A DNA stretch of 64,000 nucleotides from Sciurus carolinensis (Eukaryota > Chordata > Mammalia > Rodentia > Sciuridae): the NCBI RefSeq assembly GCF_902686445.1, contig NC_062222.1, positions 135,911,035 to 135,975,034 of the forward strand, in the 5' to 3' direction. The notes under the pieces are model-generated. The model did not search any database, was not told the DNA's origin, and was given only the letters and a program-made list of their open reading frames with translations. Both the position numbers and the translations under genes were made by a program. This document shows, one piece after another, positions 22,301-34,100 of the stretch; position 1 is the stretch's first letter, and every line of letters begins with the position of its first letter.

Positions 22301-23709
22301 AGACCATGGAGTCCTGGTCCCTAGTCCTGTCCTGACCCACCTGGGCCCAGTGACCCACAGACGCATGTCCACCACAGCAGGCCTCTTCTTCAGAGCACAG
22401 GGAAGCACACAGTAGGAGGCCGTGCCCAGCCCGGGCTTCACGGGGGAGGGCGAGTCCTTCTACCAGACAGAGCCCCTCCAAGAAGTGTCGCTGGGGGCAC
22501 CTGCCTCTCCTGATGGATGGTAAGAACTTCCAGAAGCTTCCAGACCAGCCACATGTACACCACCACCAGGGGAGGCCCTTCCCTCCCAGAGAGAAGGCTG
22601 CTCTTGGGAGATTCCCGCCTCAGCACTGTGGAGACTGGTGAGATCATCCCTTGGAAGATGGGGTCACTTATCTCAGACCCGAACCAAAACCAGGGTGCCT
22701 GGGGGCATGAGCTCCTGCTGGCCCATCAAGGGAGAGCTGTCCGTCACAGGCTGTGCAGCAGGAGCCCGGGGGTACTCAGTGCTACCGACCAACAACCAGC
22801 TCGCTGGGAGCCTCTGTGACTGAAGAACTTGGTTCTCAAATGGCGCCCATGAGCTCCACCTGTTCAAAGCTCCCAGGACCTTGGCCTCCCTGGGTGTGTC
22901 TGTGACCTTCCTAACAGGTGCACCCCAGATCTCAGTCCTGAGTAAACCCATGGATGTGGAGAGCCTCCCGCTGTGTCACTCTAGGGGGACGGGGCCCAGA
23001 GCTGTCCTGTGTCTCATGGCTAACATGAGGTTAGCAGCATCCCTGGACTCGACCCATGAGATGGCAGGTCCTCCCACCATGTCTCCAGCACTGCCCAGTG
23101 TCCCAGGGGCCACTCTCCACAGGTCTAAGGCAACGTGTGCCTGTCCCAGCCAAGCCCAGGGTGTGACAAATGTGTTTCCACAAGTTTCCAAAATGATGGG
23201 TGCTGGTTTGGGGCCTGGGTGGCTCAGATCCCGTCAGGGGGATTTTCTGGGCTGTGAGTTTTGCTTTCTCAAAACCTGAATTAGACCCTGCTGGTGGACG
23301 AGCGGCTCCTCCCCGGAAGCAGCTGTGCAGCCCTGTTTTCTAATGCTGGAGGTGGAGACCCTGGAGCCCTAACTGGCTCTAGTGGGATCTCTAAAGTTAC
23401 CCAACAGTGCCCTCTGGCGGCGCCAGGAGACACCGTGTCCGTCCGCAGGGTCTCCTAAGTGGCTTGGAGTCCTTTGTGCAGTGTTCTCAGGATGCTTGCA
23501 TAGACTATCACTTCTGTGTTGCTCAAGGGTCCTTGCACAGAGATGCCCTAAGGCAGATGGCATCTGTGTCCTGGATGCCCTGTTTGGTGGCACGTGTGCC
23601 AAATGCAGACCCCACCCCCACCCCTGCAGCAGCAGGTCTGGTCAGTTAACCTGAGATTAGATCTCTGAGAAGATCCAGGCCTAGTTAAGGTGCCAATTTA
23701 AGGCTCACA

Positions 23710-23768
23710 GACCCAGCCCACACCTCCCATCCAAGGACGACCCAGCCCACACCTCCCATCCAAGGACG
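23710..23768. repeat. 29-bp tandem duplication
   Basis: Two adjacent identical copies of ACCCAGCCCACACCTCCCAT plus CCAAGGACG. Confidence 0.85.
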
Positions 23769-26364
23769 CTCCTGCTGCTCCCCACCCCACCCTGCAGGTG
23801 CATTCACGGTACCGGCTCACAGGTCGTGGGTTTGTTCTCAAGTGTGGCTTCCTCAGCCCGAGGGGATGTGTCCTGCCCCCACCCTGCTGCCCACCTGTGC
23901 CCGCGTGGCACAGATTTGGGGACGCAACTCCACAAAGGCTTGGGGGGCATGCTTGGGGACACCCTGGGGTGAGGGGCAAGAGGGCTGAGCTGAGTCAGGC
24001 AGGTGGGCGAGGAAGCCCAGGTTGCAGCCAGCTGCCCTGGCCCACCGTGGCTTTGGTCCCTGTTCTCATTATGGGCTGTGCGTTGCTATGGTGTTGGATA
24101 GAGGTGGAAATGGAAGGGGAGGTGAGTGGATCAGCCTGTTCTGCGGTGGTGTCCTCGGTCTGTGCTCAGGACTCCAGGACGGAGCCAGTGGGGCTCGCCC
24201 TCTGCAGACTGCTCCGGTCTGGGGGTGCCAGTGTTGCAGGGTCCCACTCCGGAAGCCCTGGCCAGGAGGGGCAGGCGCTGAGTCGGCAGAAGCCTCCCAC
24301 CGTCCCACTCTTCTCCACCCCCTGCTCTTCTCCACCCCCACCATTTTCCCTTGAGGGTTATTCCACCTATAAATCCTTAACACACAGAATCCAGCCTCAG
24401 TGTCTGTGTCTCAGAGGACCTGGCAGAGACCATCCCAGGCTCAGCAACCCTTTAGTGTCCTAGAACTCTGAGTCCAGAACATCCAGAGAGCAGCCCTGGC
24501 CTACGGTCCAGAAACCATGTGGCAGCTTCCGATCATGACCAGACAGGGACAGGGGAGGTCGCAGCGGGAGTCAGGAGGCTGAGACCCAGCCTGGAGGCCA
24601 TAGGGATGCCCCACCCGCATGGCTACACCCCCAGGAAGCGGGAGCCATGGAGGTCAAGGGAGCTTCGTTTCTTCCAAATTCGCTGTCCTGGGCACGGAGT
24701 GCTACAGAGCCTCTGCTGGGGCGTGAGGGCTCTTCCGCACTGCACGCCACCTGCCCCACACAGCTCACGCCTGGACGAGTCCCCAGTCCACGGGAGACTG
24801 GACCACTGCCCGTAGGGATGGAAGGCCTACAGCCAGGCCTGGGCGAGGGCCACCAAGCGTCCAAATGGACCCTGGACACCCAGCACTGCCACACCACCTT
24901 TCTCCTCATGGGAACAGGCCACCAGGGAATGGGGCCTTTCCCCTGTGGCCAGGGCCCGGGTCCCCGCCTATGGGAACCTCCGCAGGTCTGCAGAGAAAAA
25001 CACGAACTGGATCTGCTGAGTCCCGCTGGGTTCGCAGTCCTCTCTCCTCGCTTTCAGCCCTGGGTTGGCTCATGCGGAGAAGCTTGGGCTAAACGGCATT
25101 GTGAACGTCCGCCGGGCCGCACACGCCTTCCCTGGAAGAGGAACAGGGAGGGTCTTTGCGCTGTTGTGGGGACAGTGGCTCCACAGTGGCTGTACATCAG
25201 GCAGAAGGCTGAGCGCGCTCTGTGGCCAAGGTGGCCCAAGCAGCTGTGGGGTGTGCAGCCAGCCGGGCGGCACAGGGGCCCTGGAGCACCCGGCCGCACG
25301 CGGTGGGAGGTGCGCCCAGGCAGCCGGTTCGCCCGGCTTTTGAAGACTCAGTATTGAGCGAACCTGCACAGTAGGGCCACAAGTGGCCTTCCTGGGACGG
25401 CAGAGCTGACTCACATGTTCAGGAGTCCCAGCTGGTGGGCCTCGTGGGGGCGTGACCTTGGCTGTGGGGAGATGGACAGACGTCAGCGAGCACCACGCCA
25501 GGACCCTCCACCCACAGCCCTCCTGCAGCCCTGTTTGCCCGCACACCCCGGACCGCCGAGTCAGAGAGGCCCCCTTGCTGCTTGCTGGGACCGCGTGAGG
25601 GGCCGGTGACACTGCCGGCTCCTTGCATGAGGCGGGAGGCGACCCTGGATCCGCCCACACTGCACAGCGGCGGGCCTAACGGCAAAAGACCAGGACAAAA
25701 TCAAGAAGACGGGCTGGTAGGCAGCTCATGCCCACCCTGCACCACCCGGGGCCAGGCCCTGACCCCGGAGCCTGCGAGGCACTGTCCCCTGATGAGGGAA
25801 CCAGTCGCCACCCCTGCAGCTTCCTGAGAAACCAGGCCCCAAGATCTGAGGAGACGCAACAAAATCATGTGCCTTAAAAGCCATGTTCCAGCTCAGCCTC
25901 CAAGAACTGCCATGCCTTGCCAGGACCCCTGTCCCCATCCCCTGCAGCAGGGCTCCTTGGAGGTGCTGGCCGTGGGCTCCAGGTGAGGCTGCCTGGGCAC
26001 TAGCTCCAGGACCCGGGGCTCAGACAGAGGCCCCAAAAGTCTGCCGAAGGCAAAGGGTGTTGGGAAGGCTCCGGCTCCTGCTGCTACCCCGGTAGGACTG
26101 AGGCTGTGAGGCCAGAGAGCAGGGCACACCACAGCTCCAGCTTCACTCTTCTGGAAGCTTCCTCTGTGGCTCTTTGATGGTCCACTTGGGTCAAGACTGT
26201 TCCGAACATCCATCCTCCACCTCTCCGAGTATGCAGCTTTGAGAGTCTGTAAGGGACCTGAGTCAACACCTCTTGGGGCCTCAGCCAAGGGTACCCTCAC
26301 CAAGCTGAGGGGTGGGGAGGGAGGGCAGGGCCACCCACAGCCAAGGCCTCCAGTGACAGAAATT

Positions 26365-26490
26365 CAGGACTTAGGGGCAGGAGCACTGGCTCTGAGCCAA
26401 ACTGCCTGGGTCCTGGACTCAGCCAGGCACCATGATCTTGGACAAGCCATTGAGGTCCGACTTGGTTTCCCACCTGTCAAAGGGGCACCA
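26365..26490 (+). repeat. MIR fragment
   Basis: Core GGCTCTGAGCCAAACTGCCT, GATCTTGGACAAGCC and CCACCTGTCAAAGGGGC. Confidence 0.65.
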
Positions 26491-26870
26491 TGGTTTAGAT
26501 ATAGTTTGAGTGTCCCCAACACTTCCTGTGTTGAAATGTATGCCCACCACGAGGCACAAAGAGGGAGGAAAGCATCCCCTACAGTGTGCAGAGCTGGGAG
26601 GCCATCAGACTGGGCAAGGTCATCAGGGTGGAGCCCCCAAGGTGGAATCACGCGAGCTCTATAGGAAGAGGCAGAGATCAGAGAAGCATGTATGTCCTTC
26701 CTTTCGAGCCATGTGATGCCCTGCACTACCTTGGGACAACCAGTAAGAAAGCCATCACCAGAGGAGACCCATAAGCCTTCCATCCAACTCTGAGTCAGGA
26801 AAAACCTTCTTTATAAATTAGACTGCCTCAGGCATTTTATTACAATAATGAAAACAGACGAATACAGGGG
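26490..26870 (+). mobile_element. MST/MLT1-type MaLR LTR
   Basis: Starts GTTTAGATATAGTTTGAGTG and ends TTTATAAATTAGACTGCCTC, then TTTTATTACAATAATGAAAA, as MST-like LTRs do. Confidence 0.7.
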
Positions 26871-27219
26871 AAAATAATAGTCACTACCGCATAGAGAGCC
26901 TGCCTGACGGCAAGGGCAATATAGCTGTTGGCCTGTGTCATTGTGGTCATCGTCACTGTCATCATGGTCTTCATTTACTTATAGCTAGGGGAGCCAAGCT
27001 TTGCCTAAGTTTTTACTTCTCCTTAGAACGTGTGTGTGTGTTTCATGGGAATGAGGCAAGAGCCCACCCACTGGCCTCCTCCGGGTCTTCCCATCCAGGT
27101 CTCCATCTGGACAAGCCTGAGCTCACTCTCCTCCCTCCTGCATCCTCTGGAAGCCATGCCCACTGTCGGTTATCACAGGGCTGGGAGCCAAGGCTTTCAT
27201 CAAACCCGAGCAAACACGC

Positions 27220-28064
27220 AAGCACGTTGGTGGGCAGTTTATTTTATTTTTCACAAGCTTTGAATTCAGAAATAAGAGCCACGATCAGTTAGTTAGTAAG
27301 TAAAAATGGGGGTGATTACAAAGGAAAACTGTACAAAACTTTAAAAATCTGACGGCCCCGTCGACCTCCTGAGACCCAGGCCGCAGGCCACAGGCCACCC
27401 GGGCAGCCGTCAGCGCACCATCACTGGCCCCGTGGGACGCAGGCCCCTTTCAGAGCGCGAGCCTGGCTGGAGAACGCACGCAGACCAGAAGGACACGGTG
27501 GTGAGTCGCAGGCGCCACAGGACGGGGTTCCGACGCAGGACGTGGAGGGTGTTTCCCGTGACCAGGTGGACGGCTCCCCTGAGGGCCGAGGGCCTGGGCG
27601 GCGGGCTCGGGCGGGGCGGGAGGGCACAGCTTCACTTCAGCAGTCATGGGACCGCGACAGTCCTGGCGCTGGCGACGCCCGCGGGCTCGGGCAGGAACTC
27701 GGTAACATGCATGGACATCCTAGAACTGCTACAGGGCGTGAAGGAACCGCCGCGGAGCGCGCCGGCCGCCGGCCGTCGGAAGTGGAGGGGACGGACGACA
27801 CGAGGCTACACCTGCGGTTCACGAGGGAGGGAGGATGAAAACACCATGCTGAGGTGGCTCGGAGTGACACGCTTCTGTGGGCAAACATTTCCAAGCAAAC
27901 ACACCACACTGGGACCACTTCTTCCTAAACAAGAAAGGGAAGAGCCTCATTCGGCCTCCCCCGCATCAGCACCAACTGAAACCGTGGGCTCCGAAAACAG
28001 GGGCGGGAGGAGCGGCGCCACTCCCAAGCCGGCACTCGGCACTCGGCGCCTCTGCGCCTGCGCG
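27220..28064 (-). other. CRMP1: CRMP1 3' UTR
   Basis: Sequence from the stop codon to the first poly(A) signals on the - strand. It is unusually GC- and CpG-rich between about 27400 and 28060, then becomes AT-rich toward the signals. The end near 27220 is inferred from normal signal-to-cleavage spacing. Confidence 0.7.
27238..27248 (-). terminator. CRMP1: CRMP1 polyadenylation signals (two overlapping AATAAA)
   Basis: The - strand reads AAAATAAAATAAAC here, giving AATAAA at 27248-27243 and 27243-27238, about 820 nt after the stop codon. These are the only canonical signals seen between the CRMP1 stop and this point. Confidence 0.75.
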
Positions 28065-28156
28065 TCAGCCCAGGCTGGTGATGTTGGAGCGGCCGCCGGG
28101 GGGCGCCACGATGCGATGGCCCGTACGCCTGGGGTTGTTGTCATCTATCTGGGCAC
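28065..28156 (-). CDS. CRMP1: CRMP1 exon 14, terminal coding part with stop
   Basis: 92 coding nt; two bases complete Gly, then [29 protein letters not shown] and TGA at 28067-28065. The acceptor is CCTTCCAG. The C-terminus is as in the other DPYSL proteins. Confidence 0.95.
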
Positions 28157-31100
28157 CTGGAAGGGACAAAGAGACACCGTTTCTGGATGAGACCTGCCAG
28201 CGCCAGCTCGACCTGCTGATTCTGCAGGCTGAGAGTCCTGCCATGTCCCTACCTGGGGCGCGCTGTGTCCTGTCTTGAGATGTCCAGGGTCACCTCTGGA
28301 CAGCCTCCCTGAGCCCCGAGTGGACTGCTCTCTCCTCCACCCTCGGGGTCCCTGGGCCACCCTCCTACAGCCCTGTCCACCCCATGCTCCTTCTCTTCTG
28401 GCTTTCCCAGGAGAATCTGACATTTTTGAGACAGGTGAGCAAACACTTACTGAGTGCCTACTGTGTGCAGGCACAGGCTCAGCGCTTTAGCAAATGTTAC
28501 TGTTTTGGAGCACATGACAATAGAGCCAAGGGTGTGTTTTGTCCCTTTGTAGAGGAGGAATCGAGGCTCAAGGTGCATCTTGGGGCCGAGCTAGTGGGCA
28601 GGGAAGCCAGGCAGGATTCAGGGCCAAGCTGGTTTGTCTCCAAAGCCCCTCCCCCTGTGCATGGTGTCCCCTGCTCCAAAAGTGTTCCATGGATGGCGTG
28701 TGTGAGGGGTGCAGCTACATAAGTGTGTGTGGGCATGGGCCTAAGTGTGTTAATTACTCAGAGCCGGACTTACCCCTTCATTTGTAAGGGGCAAATCTGC
28801 ACGTGGGGAGCGGTATTTTGTTTGACATTTTCAAAGCCAACTTCTAATATTATGCATTCTCTTTCAGTTAAACAGAGACTTAAAATTCCAGCAGGAAGCC
28901 CAGTTCCTGGCGCTTGATACATATTTATGCCTGAGAGAACAGCGCAGAGGGGTCACTGAGGTGCGGGTGCTGGGGAGCGAGCTGAGCTCCAGCTGGAGAC
29001 TCAGGTTTTAATCCAGATTGTGCTCTGATCCTGGCTGATTTGAAGCAAGTCACCCCCTCCCCCACCCGGGCCCCATTTCCTTTTCTGAGAACTAAATCAG
29101 CAGCCTGGCGGAGGCCCCGCCTGACTCGGACATGCTGTGGCCGGTCTGTGTAAGTCACCAGAGTCAGCTTGGAGGGCTGCTTTAAACCCTCCCACAGTTC
29201 CACTGGTGGACGCTCGTCTTCCTGGTAACTCAGGAATCTGCTCAAGGCTCAGGAGTCAGGATCAGCACGGAACACCGTTCCTCCTCATAACCACCTGTGC
29301 CTCGCGGGTTAGGTGTCCGGGCTCTGAAAACACTGGACGAAGGCCACTAACGAACAGCGCTACGTCTGTGTAGCATGATGCCCTGCAGAGATGGGAGCAC
29401 TCTGTGAAGGTGCTCCTGGTGCTGCAAACACCTCTGCACTTGATGCCAAATGAAATCATTCGTCAAACTGCCAGGCAGCTGGCCGAGGCAGCGCTGGGGC
29501 TTCAGAGAGGACCCAGAGCACAGCAGGGAGGAGAGGGCGTGTGCACCCTTCCCGCAGCCCTTCAGTTTCTTTGTTACCCTTATCTGAAGGGAACTTCCTA
29601 TGCATGTCTAACTGCAGTTGTGCAATGTCTCGTCTCACTTGAGAACAGAGGTCCAGTCTGCAAAGTCCTTGAGAGGTTGTGTTGTCCCCAGTGGTTCTTC
29701 CCAGCCTTAAAACAGTCCCTGCATTGTTGGTCAAGTATCCAGCAAGACACTGGAGAGGCGTTTGGGGTCCGTGCTGTGCGACAGTGGTTATCTCTAAACA
29801 CAGGAGCTCGGGGGCAGGCAGGCCTCCCCGAGAGCCTGGAGGGAGGAGACGGCCCGGGCACAACTGCCTCATCAAGGAGACCCGCTCCGGGCAGGAGGCT
29901 CTGTCCCCAGTGTGAACTGCTAACTTCCTCCCTCTGCCCTCCCACGTGCTGCCAGGCTGATCGCCTTTTCTGCCAGGAGGTGCACACTGTGCCCCATGAA
30001 CCATACTCGGCCCATTACCTTTGTTGCTTTTTTTTTTTTCAGTATGGAACTCAGGGCTCTCACGTACTAGGCAAGCACTCTACCATGGAGCTATAGCCCA
30101 GCCCTTTGCATTTTATGTTGAGACAGGGTCTCATGATTACTGGCATGTGCCACCATGCCTGGCCCAGGGCCTGTGTTTATATAGCTCATGAGTGTTTTCA
30201 CATTTTAAATAAACAATTGCATTTTTAATGGCTATTTGATGTGACCACTGGATTTTTCCCTGTGACTCACAAAGTCTGAAATATTTACTATCTGGCCCTT
30301 TAACAGAGTGTGCTGGCTCCAGAGCTAGACTGAGGCTGTCCATTTATCACCCCCCTGGCGCTCCTACCACCCCACACAGCAGGCACCCGGACACCTCCAC
30401 AGGCTGTGGACAAAATTCCACTCCATCGCTCCAGTGTGACAAGAGCGCCCTCACGTGGTCTGCTCATGAAACTGCAGGCACATGCTTGGGGGGTGTGTCT
30501 TAAGAAAATGCCTGAGTTTTGCTTTTTGAGCACTGAGTCCTGGTATTTTGACAAGTTTTCTGAGGCCTGGGTTTCTTCTCTAAATAAGGAAAAGATCATG
30601 GATCACACAAGCGACTGGGAAATCACACAAGACAGACCTGCTTCCTCCCCACCATGGACTGCCCTGCTCAGCCCTGAACCTCATTTAACTCACAGGTACC
30701 TGTGTACAGACGTCCCCAAGGATTTCAAAAACCAAGGTCAGGAACCAACATGCTGCCCCAAGGACCCCTGTGCTTTGTGACCTCCCTGCCCACGCTGCCT
30801 GCACAGGACAACAGGGAAGGGCGCCCCAGCCCTGCTCTGCTTACCGTCACCTGCCCGAGGCACAGGTCCCTTCCCGCAGGTGCAGTAGGAAGGGCCTGGA
30901 GAGCCTGGGTGGGTCCCTACCTGACAAGCTGAAGTTGGACTGGTGGAGGTTCCTGATGGGTGGTGGCTGGTGTTTGGAAGGCGAGGATTTGGCGGAAGGA
31001 GCGGGAGTTGCATATTTGGGTGTAGCTGGCACCTCGTACACGGGACCGTCGTACATGCCCCTGGAAACCCCTTGCAGTGCAGAAACCTAGATGGAGGGAG

Positions 31101-34100
31101 GAGGGTGACCACACTGTGTGCCTGACACGCCTGTGCCTTTGGCACAGAGGCTGAGTCCTGCCATAAGACAGGAATCTGAGCTCCTCATGCACACACGCAT
31201 ACACTCACCTGAGCCCCACTGAGCACACGTAAACACAATCACACTAGTGCACACACAAGACACACACCCGCATGCACCTGAACATGGATATACTCAGAGT
31301 AACACATATTCATACACATGCATAATACACACAAATGTACATATATATACACGTATGCACACATGTACACACTATACACACCTATTTATACAAACACGCA
31401 TACACACACTCACAGATCTACGTGCATGAATACACAGAGATGTGCACAAGCTTCACGCAGGAGGACCCAAGACCCTTCCAACAGGAAGGCACTCTCACTG
31501 AGGCTACCCCACTTCCCCCAGGGCCCTGAATCCCACACTGGCCATACCCAAGGGTCAGTATTCCTCTGTCCTAGCAGAAGTCCACAGTGAGACAAGGACT
31601 TAGGGCCAGAGAGTCTGTTTGGGACATGATTCCACAGAAAGGAAGGAGAGGGGTAGCAGATGGGCAGGGCCTGTGGGCAGCGGGGCTCAGGGCATGGCTG
31701 GGCCTGCACAGCCCTTGAGAGGACAGGGATAGGACGCGGGCCCAGGCCCAGGGCTCAGGCTGCCCTGAAGAGGGAATCCTGCAGCAGAGAGGCTGAGCCA
31801 CACTCTAAATAGGAGCTGTGGGCCTGCAGAGGACCTTGGAGCTGGCAAGGGGACTGGGCAAGTGTTCCAAGCCTCAGAGAGAACATGTCCAGGGACATGT
31901 GCAGGGCCACCAGGGGTCAGTGACAGCAGGTGACAGAGTCCTGACCCCAGCCCTCCCGGCTCATTTTAGCCCCAGCTCTCAGGCGCCAGCTGACAACACT
32001 CGCTGTCACGCAGCCCTACCCATGGCCACCTGGGCCTCCTGCTTCTTGGGCCAGCCCCCTCCACCCACCTCCAAGCTCAGGTTGGCCGGAAGCAGGCTCT
32101 GTGCAGGCCTTTCCCTGCCTGCCCTGGCCTCTGCCCCGGGCACGCGGGAGGGCAACCCCTGAGCAGAGGGACCAGGCCCTCCTCCTGCAAACAGGACTCG
32201 GGATTTGAGGGCAGACCTCTGCTCTTGGAGAAGCAGACTGTTCACATGGGCCTCAGGTTCAGAAGGGATGAAGCCAGCCCAGGGCGTTGCTGTCCCAGCC
32301 AGTCACCGGATCCCCCGGGTCCCCACTCAGCTCCTGGCCAGATCCCGGCACTTCTCGGATCTGCCTCGCTGCTGCCCATGCCTGTCTCCCCCTGATGGCA
32401 GCATCTGTGCACTTCGGTGTCTCTTGACTGGCGCTGCCCCTCACGGGAGAGGCAGAGGGCCAGCAGATGGACGGGGAGCAGCCCTGGGTGCTGGGGTCTG
32501 GGAGGGGTCTGGACTGCTCTGTCTGGAACAGCAGGTGATGCCGCTGGCGAAGACCACGGGGAGGGGCGCCCGCACATGCACACGCCCCAACACTGCCCGC
32601 ACCCGCTCTAGCACGTGCACACGACACACCCGGGTAAGTGTGCACACGTGCACAGTGCACACGCACACACACACACAGCAGGCCCTCTGGCACACATCTG
32701 CTGGCTGGAGTGGGAAGCAGGTTGCCACGGTGATGGGAGAGTGGCAGGCAAGACACAGAGGGGTTCATCTCAGCTGTGAGGAGCTTCCTGCTCTGAGCTG
32801 CAGGGACGGGGCAGAGCCGCCCGGTGCCTGTGCCAGGCCCTCCCAAACCAGGGCTGAGGGTCTTCAGAAAAGAAGGAAAGGCAGACGCAAAGCCTGCCTG
32901 CAAGGATGGGAGGACGGGGCCGGCAGGTGGGAAGCCAGCCAGAGCTGGAGGACGCTGGGGCTATATCCCCAGCAGACGGCCTTGGCCTGAGGCCTGCGCG
33001 CTGTGTGGCTGGCGAGTCCTTCACAGCTGTGGGCACCAGGGTTCTGGCCCGAGAACTGAGGCTCCCGAGAGGATGCGGGACAGAGCCCAGCTCGGCTGGG
33101 GAGTGGCCTTCCCCTGGCCCTCCCGCGCCCACAGCGAGCACCCTCTACAGTCTGCACGGCCTCGTCGGGAGCCCGCCGCTGTCCTGGGACGAGAGCCGCC
33201 GACGGGAGCAGACGGGGAGGCAGTTGGCTGTGACGTCCGTCCACTGCGCCGTGACAGACCCGACTCCCCAGGAAGGTGTCACTCTGACCCAAGGCCGAGC
33301 GCCCCCAACCCGCTCACCTTACTCCTGGTTCGGACGCGCTGGTAGAGGAACTCGGGGAAAGGTTTCCGCGGGATGAAGCGGCCCACGCCCTTGTTGACCA
33401 GGATGCTTCCGTCCTCGAAGACGACCTTGCCCTGGCTGATGACCACCAGCGGCGAGCCGTGGCACTCCATGCCCTCGAAGATGTTGTACTCCACGGCCTG
33501 CGTGCCAAGAGCAGCGCTGCACCCGCCGTGGCTCGGGGTTTTCTCCGCACGAACCACGCCAGGGAACAGCCAAGTAGCTGACCTCATGCCCAGCACCTCC
33601 TGTCGTCAGGACTGGGCACAGTGCCACCCACGCCACACGGCGTCCCAGGGCACCGAGGTTGCTGGTGGCCCTGTGCCCTCAGTCCTGTTGTCCTAGGGCG
33701 TGCTGAAGGGGACCAGTGGCCTGGGAAGAGGTGGGGCAGCTCCAACTACAGGGGGCGTTTGTCTTAAATCACGTTTGTAGGGTAGCTTTCTAAAATGTGA
33801 CCTACGCGGTGGAAGGACTCAGGCTTAGGTTTACTTAAAGCCCCTGCTGCATATCACCTAACCACTCTCCAAAGGGGTCAGTCCAGGACCACGGAAGGGA
33901 CAGCTGGCACTCCCCACCAGTGCCGGGTAGACGTGCTCCTGTCCTTGTTGGGCTCAAAGACCAGAGAACGCTTTCTTTAGAGCGCCCGCTCCTGTCCCCA
34001 CTCCTGCCGCGTGACTGCCCGGAGCCAACGGCTGTCCTCTATTATTTTAAGTAGGTCAGGTACGTGGCTGAAAAGAGCGAATGCAGGGAATTCAACTACA

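Larger units (their letters stand above)
21505..27219. other. EVC 3' UTR plus EVC-CRMP1 convergent intergenic region
   Basis: 5.7 kb between the EVC stop and the CRMP1 cleavage region. By eye the + strand has no AATAAA or ATTAAA. Weaker variants are AGTAAA (22941-22946) and TATAAA (24368-24373; also 26812-26817 inside an LTR). Repeats seen are an antisense MaLR LTR, a 29-bp tandem duplication, a MIR and a sense MLT1/MST LTR. No independent gene recognised. The human EVC 3' UTR is about 3 kb as I recall, so much of 21.5-24.5 kb may be EVC exon 21. Confidence 0.6.
28157..30920 (-). other. CRMP1: CRMP1 intron 13
   Basis: Holds L2/MIR-type sequence near 28.45-28.64 kb and a composite SINE near 30.1 kb. 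The remainder is unassigned, with no gene seen. Confidence 0.7.
31087..33317 (-). other. CRMP1: CRMP1 intron 12
   Basis: Holds two degenerate CA/TG-rich microsatellites. The rest is GC-rich and unassigned. Confidence 0.7.
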
